A stretch of 64,000 nucleotides of DNA from Gonapodya sp. JEL0774 (taxonomy: Eukaryota; Monoblepharomycota; Monoblepharidomycetes; Monoblepharidales; Gonapodyaceae): positions 1 through 64,000 of the forward strand of contig JADIIX010000010.1 of the NCBI GenBank assembly GCA_027604505.1, written 5' to 3'. Below are positions 23,801 to 34,943 of the stretch, in pieces; within the stretch, counting starts at the first letter, position 1; every line of letters begins with the position of its first letter. The notes beneath the pieces are model-generated. The model made no database searches. It was not told the DNA's origin and saw only the letters and a list, made by a program, of their open reading frames with translations. Both the position numbers and the translations under genes were made by a program.

Positions 23801-26755
23801 CATCACGGATCGTCACCTCCAACTAACCAAATTTGACCTTGTAGAATCCAGCGAATCAGGGAAACCCGACCGTATAACACTCACAGGAGCCAAGAAGGTT
23901 GTTCAGGCAGCGAAAGAAGCAATCTTAGAGCGCGCGCAACGTCTTGCAGATTCTGCGAGTGTTGAGGTTAACGTGCCCCGGCAATGGCACGGAAAGCTTA
24001 TCGGGAAAGAGGGAAAGAACATCAAGAAGCTCGTCGAGAAGTACGATGTGTCAATTAACTTCCCAACAAAGGGGAGAGATTTCGATGAGGATTCTGAAGA
24101 TGCGGATGATGCCGCGAGAAACATCGTCCGGGTTCGAGGTCCGAAGCTTGGTGTCGAGAAGGCTTCCAGGGAGCTATTGGATTTGCTTAAGTACGAGGTA
24201 AGTTTGCGAGGGCCAATGTAATTTTTGAGTCAGTTGTAGTCTCGGCAGTCACACTAGCTAATACACGCGTCCTTACGTCATATTTGTAGATTACGCACTC
24301 CTACACTGACACTGTCACAGTTCCTAGGGCAGCGTATCCTCAAATCGTCGGGCGTGGTGGCTCGGTAATTAATGGCCTGCAAACGGATAATGGTGTACGA
24401 ATCGCTCGACGGAGCCAGCTCAGCAACGAGGAGGAGGATGTTCCGGATTCGGAAACCGAGATCACCCTGGTGATCGAAGGTACTGAACAAGGTGTCAATG
24501 ACACAAAATCGAGAATTTTGGAGATTGCGAGCGAGGTAAGCCTTGTTTTGACTTACTGGTTACCTTCGTGCTTTAATGTCAAGAACCACGAGCAGAGCAC
24601 CTTGGATACTCGACGGGTGGAAATTCCGCACCGGCAACACCGCGCCATAATTGGTCCTGGTGGAGCACAAATCCGGGCGCTCATCGATGAGATCGCCAGG
24701 GAAATAAATTTGTCCACCGATCGGATTCAAGTACGCTTTCCAAAGGACGAAGGAAGTGATGTGGTTATGATACAGGCTCCCTCGAAGCACATAGACGCGA
24801 TTGTTGAGAAGATCACAGCATCTGCCGAACAGCCCGGGACGCACCTGATGATTCCACGTTCAGATGTTCCAAGGATCGTTGGATCAGGTGGGGAGACTAT
24901 TAGAGATATTGCGGCAAGATATGGCGTCAACATCCAGATCGCAAAGAGAGGAGGTGTAGTTGAGGAAGGGAGCGAGTCTGAGCACCACGGTGCCACTGTC
25001 AGGGTCGATATACGAGGAAAAGATGAAGCGTCCGTAGAGGCCGCGATGGCGGAAATCCAGGTCAGCCGAGTTCGGTAGGGACTGTCCGTTTACGTCTGCC
25101 CCTAACAATGTTTGCAACTACAGTCCAAACTTCGCCACACGAGGACTGTGGAAGTTTCGCCGCTATTGTACAAGTTCCTTGCGGCTGATAGCGTTCTGAA
25201 CCGAAAACTTCGACCCGTCGGCCATAACCCCTCTGATATATCTGCTGATTTCCAGCGCGAAAAAATCTTGCTGCGAGGCGAATCCAAACTGGTCGATGCT
25301 GCTGTTCAATCCATTGAAGCAAGGATTGCGGAAATTGTGAGTGAGGAGCAACGCACTTCTCTTGTTCCTCGATTCATACAGTGTGTTCACTTTTGCAGGA
25401 AAGTAACAACCACACAGACTTCATTTACATTTCATCCCCTCTGCGGCCCTTGGTGATTGGTCAAAGTGGCTCCACGATCAATAAAATCCGGACAGATTAT
25501 TCGTGTTTGGTTGATTTGGTGAACGCCACCAAAGTCGGTGGACCAAGTGAGCACGATATTGTGGTCATACTCGGGGGTTCCGAAGAGGCTGTGGCGAGTG
25601 CCAAAGCTCGGATTGAAGCACTCATCAAAGATCGCGCAGCGCATTTCTCTGGGAGAGGAGGGGATTCTGTGGATTCTCAGAAACGTAGCGTGACGAGAAC
25701 AGTGTCTATTCCTCAACGATTCCATGGCCGGATTATCGGACCCAAGGGACGGGGCCTTGACGAAATTCGTTCCCAGTGTGGTGGCTCCGTGATCGTGCAA
25801 TTCCCACCCCCAATGACTGGATTGTCGGAAGTCGCAGTTCGAGGTCCAGCTGCAGAAGTTGATCATTGTATTCAACTCCTGGAACAGGTTGTCCGAGGAA
25901 TGGAAGGCGAGATTAACACTGAGTCTCGACCATCTTCTGTGGCCGGAGGTCGGCGGCTCGATGATCAGGCATCCCAGGCCGACTCGGATGAGCTATCGAG
26001 GTCCCGACACCCCCCCGGGTACAGCGGTCGCGCGGATAAGTTTAGTACCACTCGAAAGGGCAAGGGGGGGAGTACTCCTGAACCGACTGTGAACGGTATT
26101 GGTTCCGCTTCTGTGGTGTCAATTTCTGACACCGGGCGTGTGGATGTTGCCGTAGAACAGAAAAAAGACGCGGACTGGACAGTAATTGAGAAGAGGGGGC
26201 CGAAGAAGGATACCGCGATCAATGCAGGGAATACTGGCGGTGGAGTGTCTTCCACACCTGAGGCACCTGCAGGAGGCGAGGTAACTCCGTCTGGTGGAAA
26301 AAAGAAGGTAAATTCGTCTATGTCGTGGACTGGTAATCGTTGACTCATTTTTTGTAATGGGTTCTTAGAAGACCAAAAAACCCAAGGCCGATGCTGCAAC
26401 CCAAGGTGCCTCGGTAGAAAGCGCTGCACCTGCAACGCCTGCAGTGGTTCAAACTTCTGTCCCTACACTTGTCTCCTCTCCCACACCTGCACCTCCCACC
26501 CTGATCGTGAGTCAACGAGCTCCCTCACCCGCGCCTATGGTGGACCGTCCTCCGAAATCGGAAGATGAAGGATGGAACAGTGTCAAAGCCCATAAAGCAA
26601 AGCAAAAGGTTGCACAAGCGGCTTCGCAGCTTGAGGCGAAGCCGGTATCTGCAGCAGCGGTGGAAACCCCTTTGCCTGATAAACCAGCTCACACAAATGG
26701 TGTAGCCCACGGAGTAGTACAAGCTAAAAAGAAGGCCAAGCCTCCTAAAGTATGA
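20871..26755 (+). CDS. SCP160: Multi-KH RNA-binding protein, SCP160/vigilin type
   Basis: Polysome- and ER-associated RNA-binding protein built of serial KH domains. ATG 20871 starts an acidic tail with the short motif FPALPS. I count ten KH units with an intact GxxG loop: GAGG (about 21715), GPKG (22480), GKKG (23020), GHGG (23350), GKEG (24005), GRGG (24350), GPGG (24657), GSGG (24890), GQSG (25458) and GPKG (25741). About five more have a KH-like pattern but a degraded loop, including the first (LQARKATYPAEVV), REAPTI, SKQRPI, WVIKSI and an ADSVLNRKL unit. The total, about fifteen, fits vigilin. The C-terminus is low complexity with DWTVIEKRGPKKD and DEGWNSVKAHKAKQK, a repeated W-x-x-[VI] Lys-rich element, and ends KPPKV. 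About eleven introns lie mostly between KH units. Confidence 0.93.
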
Positions 26756-26919
26756 GTGGAGTGGATAGGGACAATTTACACAGAACAGCAGAGATACTAC
26801 CGAAGCTCATTAATAGATCTTTGATCTACGCCCTTATTGCATATCTTTTTGTGTCCGTGCTGCTTATCAACAATATTTATTCATATCAGCTGTTCCACTG
26901 ACAACTATGTACATATTCA

Positions 26920-28804
26920 TCAGACAGGTGCCTCAGTCTTCTTGAAAGATTCCCTCTGAGATATTTTGGAGTACCTGCGAATCACAAATGATATGGGGTG
27001 TCAGAGAAATGCGCTGTGGCAAATTCCTTGAACAAGATCACAAATCAATCGATCAAACAGGCAAAACACACCATTCATTCAATTTTGGGTTTTTGCTGCG
27101 CCATTCACAGATTTGGCGAAAGTCGAGGTATCCAAGCGCGGCACCGATGGTGATCTCACCTGATTTGGGGACGGGGGTGGTGTGTGATGGGAGCAGATTA
27201 TCACCCAGAGTGGAAAGTCCAGAATCCTCCCAACCACGACTTTGGTCGACCACTCATCTGAAAACACATCAACAACAAACTATTTACCAATGGTTAGAGG
27301 ACCATCCACGGCCAATGAGTCCACCTCTGTTTCTAAGTGTGCCACAGCGTTTTGAATCTTGTTGATTTGTCCGGCGATCCATTCGGGCCAGCGGAAGGCC
27401 TCTGGGCGCATGAAAGTTTCGTAACGCTGGAAATGATTCGAAATTTAAGCGACAGTGTTATTCTGTCTGCAAAGACAGAGTCCACAGATGTTTCCTATCG
27501 GGTTGAAGATACGTACAACCAACAGCGCTGCATCCAAGATACCATCACCCTCTGCCTGCTGTCGAAGGGCGGTCCAGCGGGTGGCACCAGCTGGTGGGAT
27601 TACCCTGGTTACAGGATTAGTGTGTAGAAAGGTCCAGTCAGATGAAACTCTAAATCGGAGCAATCGGAATGGACGATGGAACAGGGAAAGAGAGATGATA
27701 CTCACTTATGTCCTGTGCTGAGAGAGTCCAAGTACTCTACAATCACGGGGCTGTCGTAGATGTGACCTTCACGGGTACTTAAAGGTAATGGTGGTACCCA
27801 AATGGGACCTCGCTTGTTACATAAATATGATGAGGTCAGGGTTGATCCAATAAGAGCTCACGAGAGTACAGGAATCTTGCTGAGGGCTGACGTATAATGT
27901 AAAATTTGCACGAAGGGTGGGATACGTGGCATGAGATTTCGGTCAATTCCTGAGGGAATTGGGTAACGACGGTGATTGCTTACGGTTCTCCCTGACCAGT
28001 CCACTTGTGATCAGGGGACGTTCCGTTTTAAGCAGAGGTGGGAGATACATAAAAGAATAGAAAAGAAGATGAGGAAAGCAGTATTGGCTCGATGCGCATT
28101 CAAACTTCATTTTTCATTCGGCGGTGGCAGCAGCCGGGATGCAACCCTTACTTACATGGTGTCCTTGACGTCAACCGGGCTTGGCGCTGTGGGAACGAGT
28201 TCAAGTTTGTCTACGAGGCCTAAGAGAGAGTATTTGATTGATAACACGATAATTATCAAAATTGAGAAGCCGGAAACGGAGAACGCGACGCGAGCACATA
28301 CCGTGCTCGTGTGCTACAATCATAACTTTTCGAACATAGGGAGAAGTCACCTGACATCGAGTGCGACAGGTTATTGGTGTTGAGGGATGATCCCACTTCC
28401 CGAAGTGACACCCAACCATCCAAACTTGTCGGGACGCCCGTTTCCCTCACAGTGTAGTGTGTGTCCAGAACGTGCCAAAGAAATATTCCGAATTATAAGA
28501 ACTCAGAGCCAAAATCGGGTCCCCCGGCTCAACGAAACTGGTTTCGTCAATGTGGGGCTTTGCTGCCACCGATTCAACAATAGCAGATTGCCATCACGGA
28601 ATCCCAGAAAAGCCGTAGTGTTAAACATTCGAGAGAGGGCGATTGCGGGTGGAATGGGATATTTGCGCTCTGATTTGGTGATTTGGTGATTTGGTTCCGA
28701 TTTTTTACACTCCTGACGGGCATGCCAGACACAAGAGAGAGCAGCATCCCTTGTACTCCTTTGCAGAGAACACTACTCACTGAGTATCGCAGAGTCAAAG
28801 CCAT
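26920..28804 (-). CDS. Glutathione S-transferase
   Basis: Cytosolic GST-fold protein. ATG 28804 opens MALTLRYS, followed after a long intron by VTSPYVRKVMIVAHEHG, the N-terminal thioredoxin-like helix with the SPYVRK site where the catalytic Ser/Cys lies. Next are LVDKLELVPTAP..DVKDTM and the proline-containing SKIPVL strand (cis-Pro), then REGHIYDSPVIVEYLD, the D-S glutathione gamma-glutamyl site. The alpha-helical domain follows with ATRWTALRQQAEGDGILDAALL, MRPEAFRWPEWIAGQINKIQ and EITIGAALGYLDFR, the conserved ITxGxxLxYLDxR N-capping box. The C-terminus is KNPKLNEW joined to YSKISQRESFKKTEAPV. An insert of about ten residues (SPDHKWTGQGEP) precedes SKIPVL, where most GSTs have NPLGK. At least nine exons. 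Confidence 0.85.
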
Positions 28805-29524
28805 CTTGACTAATAACTTGGGGGTTCGAATGATGCGAGAAAATGTCTTGCTGGCTGAAAATTATTCCGCACCATGCATGCGGTACACTCAGCTCCCACA
28901 TATCGATCACATAAATTGTTCCCATCCCTTCTTGAGAAAAGCTGGCATCCAAGTACAAAAAAATTAATTATCCAGCCAAAAGATGTCCATATTTGAGAGG
29001 GCACCGGAAGGTTTTGTGAATTTTTTACTTGAACAAGAAGATGGAAGTAATTTTGCCAGGGTTTGACACACGTGGACAACGCGAAATCGATGTACGGGTC
29101 TGCGTAATATGCCATTCGAGCAGAGAGAGTCTTAGTTTTCGCTATTGGCAACCAAGAACAAATTGCTTTTTGTGTAAAAATGCGAAATTGCCCTGTCTGT
29201 GGCGAGTTCATCCACCTGATGAATCATCTGCCAAGGACCGAGTAAAACGGCTTTCGAATCCAACCTACAATTTCACGCGAGCGGTCTTCGTTGGTCGTCG
29301 GCCTAAGGTACAGACCCAAATCATGTCGACATTCTCAGGTGCGTTTCTGGCTCCTGATTGTCGGTGTTCGTTTCCGGAACTCCCCCTTGTTGATTTACGC
29401 TGTCTGCCACCTCATTTTGCCACCGCGGGACACCTTGGATTAATCATTTCCTCCTTCAATCGCTCTCGTTCTCGCCCTCGTTCCTGCCGGTTCCGCTGCA
29501 ATCCCTGATTTTGTCACATTCACA
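28805..29524. other. Divergent promoter region
   Basis: Between the GST (minus) and the coiled-coil gene (plus). AT-rich in its first half. No gene supported. Confidence 0.3.
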
Positions 29525-30474
29525 ATGTCTTCTTCCTTAAAACCTTCTAACATTTGTCCTGATAATTACCCAAATACCTCCATCTCATCGTGTTTAGATA
29601 AGACTCCTCTACTTCGCCAACTCTCAACTGACACCACAGACTCATCTGTATTGCCATCGGGCAACATTCGACAATCGCTCGATTATGAATGGGCGCTCCG
29701 CAAAGCTCAAGCGGAACTCGAAGCGGCCGAGCAATCGGCAGAAAAGCTCTCCTTAGCTGCTGAAACAGCGTCTATTGTTTCGGAACAGCCCATGCGAGTC
29801 TTGCAGCTGCCCAGCTTGAAGAAGAGGGCGGAAGACTTGCGCAAGCAGCTGGCAAAGAAAATGCGTGATGAGCATAGAGCTAAAACGACGCTGTCTGCTA
29901 GGGCGCAAATGGCGAAGATCGAAAGTTTCTTTGGCAAGGATGTAAGTTGGTGTGATGCTTTTGTGCGTGCACTTCCATTTCTGAGGCAGACTGAGAGCAG
30001 CAAGACGCATGACGAGCTTTGTGCGAGTGGTTGTTGTACAATGGATCAGTTATAGTCCTCACCCATGTGTTCCGTTATCCATATCCAGGTGTCCCAAATG
30101 GGCCAAGTCGACATGGAAGCCTACGTTCGAGACCTCGAAGAGAACTTGCGCATGCTGACCAGGTGCGTGCAAATGCATGTATTTTTTAAGCAGCAGTCAC
30201 TCCCAACGACACATATGAGAACGGGTGCTGTCTCCCATTGCCAAACGCCCACATGTACACCCTCCCTCGCACACACAGACTCGAAGCCCAAGAACGCCTT
30301 CTTGAATCTATGGACGACGAATCTACTGTGCACGAGTTCAAGAATGCCGCCGCTTTTAGTGAGTTGTTCGTGAATCTCTGGTTTCCTTGTCCATGCGCAA
30401 GGTGCTAACCCGTGTTCTACCTGGACCGGTTTTCAAACTATTTAGTGAGCGGGGGTGGTGTGTCACCGGTTTGA
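29525..30474 (+). CDS. Coiled-coil protein of unknown function
   Basis: Not recognised. The first exon (29525-29941) begins MSSSLKPSNICPDNYPNTS, then turns into a long charged helix (WALRKAQAELEAAEQSAEKL, then KKRAEDLRKQLAKKMRDEHR) with heptad-like spacing. The exon ends at GKD with a GTAAGT donor. The second (30089-30162) adds VSQMGQVDMEAYVRDLEENL, the third RLEAQERLLESMDDESTVHE. A GTGAGT donor at TTTA and a TATTTAG acceptor create a codon across the junction, and a short tail MSGGGVSPV ends at TGA 30472-30474. Splice phases agree throughout, which supports a real gene of about 195 residues. The size and heptads fit a subunit of a small coiled-coil complex, but nothing shows which. Confidence 0.6.
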
Positions 30475-30664
30475 TTGCGACTCATTGAGGGGTTGCGGCT
30501 GCATATTTGAATTCTTTTGAACATAACGGTCTAATACATTTCCTTGCATTCTTTCGTTATACCTTCCCCTTGGCTCTTAGTTAGTGTGGGGGGGATTGGC
30601 GCTGGGCGGCTGGGCCATGAAGTCGGTCGATAGGAAACTAACTTCACGAATACATACGAATAAC

Positions 30665-32284
30665 ATGTCGGCCCAGCTCGCCGCAGCCCAATCTCGCCTT
30701 CAACTCATTCGTAATGCTCAAGTAGCCGAAGATGAGCGTGAACGGGCTCGAAGACGAGAAGAGGAGCGCAAGAAGCGAGAGTTGGCAGCACTGTTACAAG
30801 AGCTGCCATCCACGCTCGACATTCCCGTGATTAGAAAGGACACTGGAGAGAGATCAAAATCACCGCTGGGTAGGGACCGGAGCACCTTGGGGAATGGAAA
30901 TGGCAATGGAGTCAAACGGAAGGCGGAGGACTACACAGGCAAAGCTTCTTCTGACGATGGACTAGATGGTCCACATGGCGGGACAGAGAAGAAGCGGAAA
31001 GTTATGTCTTTTGCTGAATTGATGGCTATGGCAAAGCAGACGACGCCCGATGAGTTGCGGGTGGTGGTGGAAGACCATACAGGGTCGGGGGTGAAGGGTG
31101 GAGTAACAGGGGATGTGGCAAATGGGGACGCGAACGGGACGGACGGGAGCAAAGCTGCCACAGTAAAGAAAGCCAGGTCGATGTCGCTGTCTCCTGTACG
31201 CAAGTTGTCGACACGACCATCAGCAACCTCGTCTTCGCACGGAGCAAACTCCATCAAACCTTCTTCGTCATCCCCGGCACTGAAGACTCAATCCCTGGCT
31301 CCCGATTACATTCGTCGGCCAAACTCTTCACTCGCTTTACCAAATTCACGATCTACGTCTCCTGCCCTTTCGAGTTCTTCCCGCACATCGTCTCCAGGGC
31401 GTAATCAGCGACCCGGTCAAGCCGCTTCTCGATTACGTGCACCGCCCTCACAATCCAATCATCGCTCAAGAACCCCCGTTTCTCGAAACGTGTTCTACCA
31501 AGTTGCGGACTTAGCCACGCCTATCATTGCCAGGCCGAGGGATTTGCGATCTGTGGATGAGGTCTTAGAAGATAAGAAGAGGGCGAGAATGGCCGAGTCT
31601 GGAGGAACTGGTTCAGGGACTGATGCAGCAGGGTCCGGGGCAAGCAGTTCTGGGTCCACTGGGGGAGGAAGAGTGGGAGGATCATTGTCCAGTTTGAGCG
31701 CTGGTGTTGACATACGGTTGAAGCGAACATCACCCGAACGGACATTCCAATCCAGGCCTGTGGCTTCCCAATCCAAAGCTTTGTCGTCCTCTCCCACAAA
31801 TCCTGCCCTCACATCTGCCCGCAGTATCAGTAGTCGTCCCCCGTCTCTGTCGTCGAACAAACCTGTACCACACCCGCGGTATCCCCTACCTCACCAGCAC
31901 CCGACTTCCACACATCGTCCCTCGGCTTCAATACCAACAAGTTCAGGCCCTGACGTACCTGAGTGGCGCAAACTCCTCGACGCTGTTACAGGAGGATACA
32001 GAGGGAAGTTTCAAGGACGAGAGGAACTAGATGACGACGCAGATATGGAAGCGAGCAGGACCGACATTGATAGGGAGGAACGCCGGAGGTGAGCGAGATG
32101 CATTTATTTCCCATAGTTCCGTGCCGCTTGTTTAAGAAGGTATTCAAATTTACCGTGTCCTGCCGTGATTTTGCTCAGTCGGATGATCGCGAAGCGCGAG
32201 GATGAGCTTGAGGAGGAACGGGAAAGACGAGAAAGAGAAGCAAAGGCACGGGCGAAGAGGGAACGAGAAAAATTAGGACGGTAA
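30665..32284 (+). CDS. SPT2: SPT2-type histone chaperone/chromatin protein
   Basis: SPT2 family chromatin protein that binds H3-H4 and DNA during transcription elongation. ATG 30665 (MSAQLAAAQSRLQLI) precedes a charged helix EDERERARRREEERKKREL. A basic patch then follows (EKKRKVMSFAELMAMAKQ; SFxELMxxA is common in the family), then a long Ser/Pro-rich disordered middle. The C-terminus is diagnostic: GYRGKFQGREELDDDADMEA, SRTDIDREERR, then after an intron RMIAKREDELEEERERRERE. This matches the SPT2 domain pattern of DDDxDMEA..DIxxEExRSxxIAxxED. The end is KLGR and TAA 32282-32284. The upstream open frame to 30584 lacks a better ATG. Confidence 0.85.
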
Positions 32285-32365
32285 TTTTAAAATGTAGATA
32301 TGAGGTTTAGGACAGGGGCAGTCGTTGAGCGGCGGCCTCTGGAGCTCCAATAATGACCTTCAGTC

Positions 32366-33934
32366 ATGATTTCTTCAAAGCGATCGAATCTATTCGTGTC
32401 TGATGCCGCCCATGAAAGTCACCTCAGAAGCACCACCAAGGCCAAGAATCTTAAGAACGCCGGCTCACCCATCAAAGTTGGCGGTAAGGTTTTGAGTCTT
32501 GTGTTGGTGGAAAACGATATCTTTGTAGCAGAATCTTCAGGGATTGTTCGAAGACTGAATCAGGTAAGTCAATACGTATCATCTTGATTTTCCTTTTCTG
32601 CAAGTCTTAATCTGTCTCTTGACGTGTAATATTCAAGGACGGTACAACGAAAGCAACACTAAAAGGCCACAAGGGCCCCGTTACGTGCATTGCGATTGAA
32701 AAGGATGTACAATCTGAGCATGCTGTACATGCCTGGACAGGCTCGTGGGACAAATCAATCATCAAATGGGACTTAAACGTGGGTTGGCGAGCTCCTCTAA
32801 AACCAGTCAAGGCCTCCGATACATTACAAAATACCCGCCCGACGACTTACTTGATTCCGGAATTTTCTTGTCCCGATGTCAGACGAACAGTCCAGTACTT
32901 ACACTGACCCACCATTCGGATTTCGTCAAGTCTGTACTTTTCATTCCTGCAACCCAATCTTCTGCCGCGTTCCTCGTATCATCATCTTCCGACAGTACGA
33001 TTCGCTACTTCACTCCAGCTGGCGAGTCGATTCGGGTTATCAAAGAACACACACGGTCGGTCGAGTCGCTCTGCATAGATGAGAACTGTGAATACCTCTA
33101 CAGTGGGAGTTCCGATACTACGATACGAAAGTGGCTTTTACAAACCGGGCAAGAGGTCGCGCTCCTGAAGGGACACGATACGAGCGTATACTGGCTATGG
33201 TGGGATGCTGGGAGTGGAAGTCTTTGGAGTGCAAGCGCAGACAAGACAGCGCGTAGGTGGGACGTTGAGGCGAGTTGGAAAATCTAGTACCGAGCAAAAA
33301 TGAGTGCCCCTATCTCAATCCCTGTTTATGCTCATACAGAAATCCATCGTAGACTTGACCTTCGAACACCCAGACTTTGTAAAAGCTGTGGTGCTAGACC
33401 CAACGGGGAAGTATTTGTTTACTGGGGGGAGGGATCAGAATATTCGGGTTTGGGATGTTGCGGTGCGCATTACAAATGCTGAGCTCAGAACCTGCTTGCT
33501 GACATTTGCTCCGCCTTTCAATCTAAAACATAGTCAGAGCAGCTGTTAACTGTGATTGAAGGGCATTTCGATGAAGTTTCTGCACTTGTTTGTGTGGGAA
33601 CAACGCTTTGGTCCGCAAGCTTGGACGGGACTGTGCGGAGATGGGGGATTACAGGTAAGCTTCGAGTGAAAGTTTGATTAGTATGTCCTAGGAACTCCGC
33701 CAATATGCCCACCACTTGCGCCCTGACTATTGTTGCTGTCCAGAACCGGATATCCGCATCTTCATATCGCAGACAGAATCATCATTGGAACTAGACACCC
33801 ATGTAGAGAAATGCCCAAAAGCTACAGCGCCCAAAGTAGAGGAAGCAAATTTGAGCGGTCGATCCACAGTCACCGGGCACTCTATTGAACTTACGGAAGA
33901 AGAAGAGAGGGAATTGGCTGAGCTAATGAACTAA
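32366..33934 (+). CDS. WD40-repeat protein
   Basis: Beta-propeller protein, specific family not recognised. ATG 32366 starts MISSKRSNLFVSDAAHESHL. Propeller blades can be read in order: IFVAESSGIVRRLN; LKGHKGPVTCIA..AWTGSWDKSIIKWDL; LTHHSDFVKSVLF..SSSSDSTIRYF; IKEHTRSVESLC..YSGSSDTTIRKWLL; LKGHDTSVYWLW..SASADKTARRWDV; FEHPDFVKAVVLD..FTGGRDQNIRVWDV; and IEGHFDEVSALV..WSASLDGTVRRWGI. That makes seven, enough for one closed propeller. The C-terminal tail is hydrophilic and ends in the acidic helix ELTEEEERELAELMN, a conserved-looking peptide at the end of some fungal WD proteins. It is separated by only about 80 bp from SPT2. Confidence 0.85.
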
Positions 33935-34943
33935 GAACTCATGCTATCATTATCATATTTGCACCAGTAAATCGCGACTTTCCGTATCAGCATTGTACCT
34001 TGCACTCTCCGAAGGAAAAGGTGGCCAGCCTGATGGGGGGTGCCTGTGCGTGGGCAATCAGGGTTCACTTTTCCTTCCCTACACACAGATCCCTCATCAC
34101 TCCACCCACCTCAGTTGCTGCAACGAGTGGACCTCGAGAAAAGCGTTCACGGATCTTATAGCGCTCGTTGAGGTGAGCGCTGAGCCCGATTGGTCCCCAC
34201 AAAAGGAGTTGCGTCTATGTTTGTCTGGAGACAACAAGACGATCTCTGCCTTGGATTCTGTCCGATAGGAGTTGTGAGCCGTCCGAATCAACCCATCTTG
34301 CCAGATAATGTCGCTTGCTCTCTGCCAGATGGGACCCATGATCCCATGGTTTTGTGAAGCAATCGTTCTGAAGTCTAAAGTTTTGCTTTTATGGATGGGC
34401 ATCTTGGGCAGTTTTTTTCCGTGATGGTAGACACAATGGATCAGTGGCACTTTTTGGCGATTGGTAGCAGTCTGGGTTTCCACACGAGTGCTTTCAAGGG
34501 TTTGCATAGCTATTCAGCTTATCGGATCGGAGACTGGGTGAGGAGAACCTCCATCGCACCCCGTAGATTTATTTCTCCAAGGCAGTTTCGCCATGCTCAA
34601 TATGTAGAAAGATCGGGGACACAGGATTGAACGCTTGAGTTGTCGGATCGACTCGCAGCATCTGTTGCGTGATGGCACGGAATATTAACAACCCTTTCCG
34701 TTTTGACTCCCCCACATAAATTCTCCCCATCTACCCATCGCTTCAACCCCAATTATCTCACTGTTCCCCGCGCCCTCTATTGTTCTTTGCTTCACATTCG
34801 ATATACGCTTTCTGTTGGTTACTTGAATAGACCCTGAGCCGATCGCATCTCGCCGCCCAGCACAACGATCATTCCAAGTGGGATCTCTCGTCACCCCAGC
34901 ACGGCAGAATCAACCAACCAACTAACTACGGAACTACGGAATC
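33935..34943. other. Upstream region of glutamate synthase
   Basis: About 1 kb without a supportable gene. Pyrimidine-rich tracts precede the glutamate synthase ATG (34700-34940), as is common near fungal transcription starts. Confidence 0.3.
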
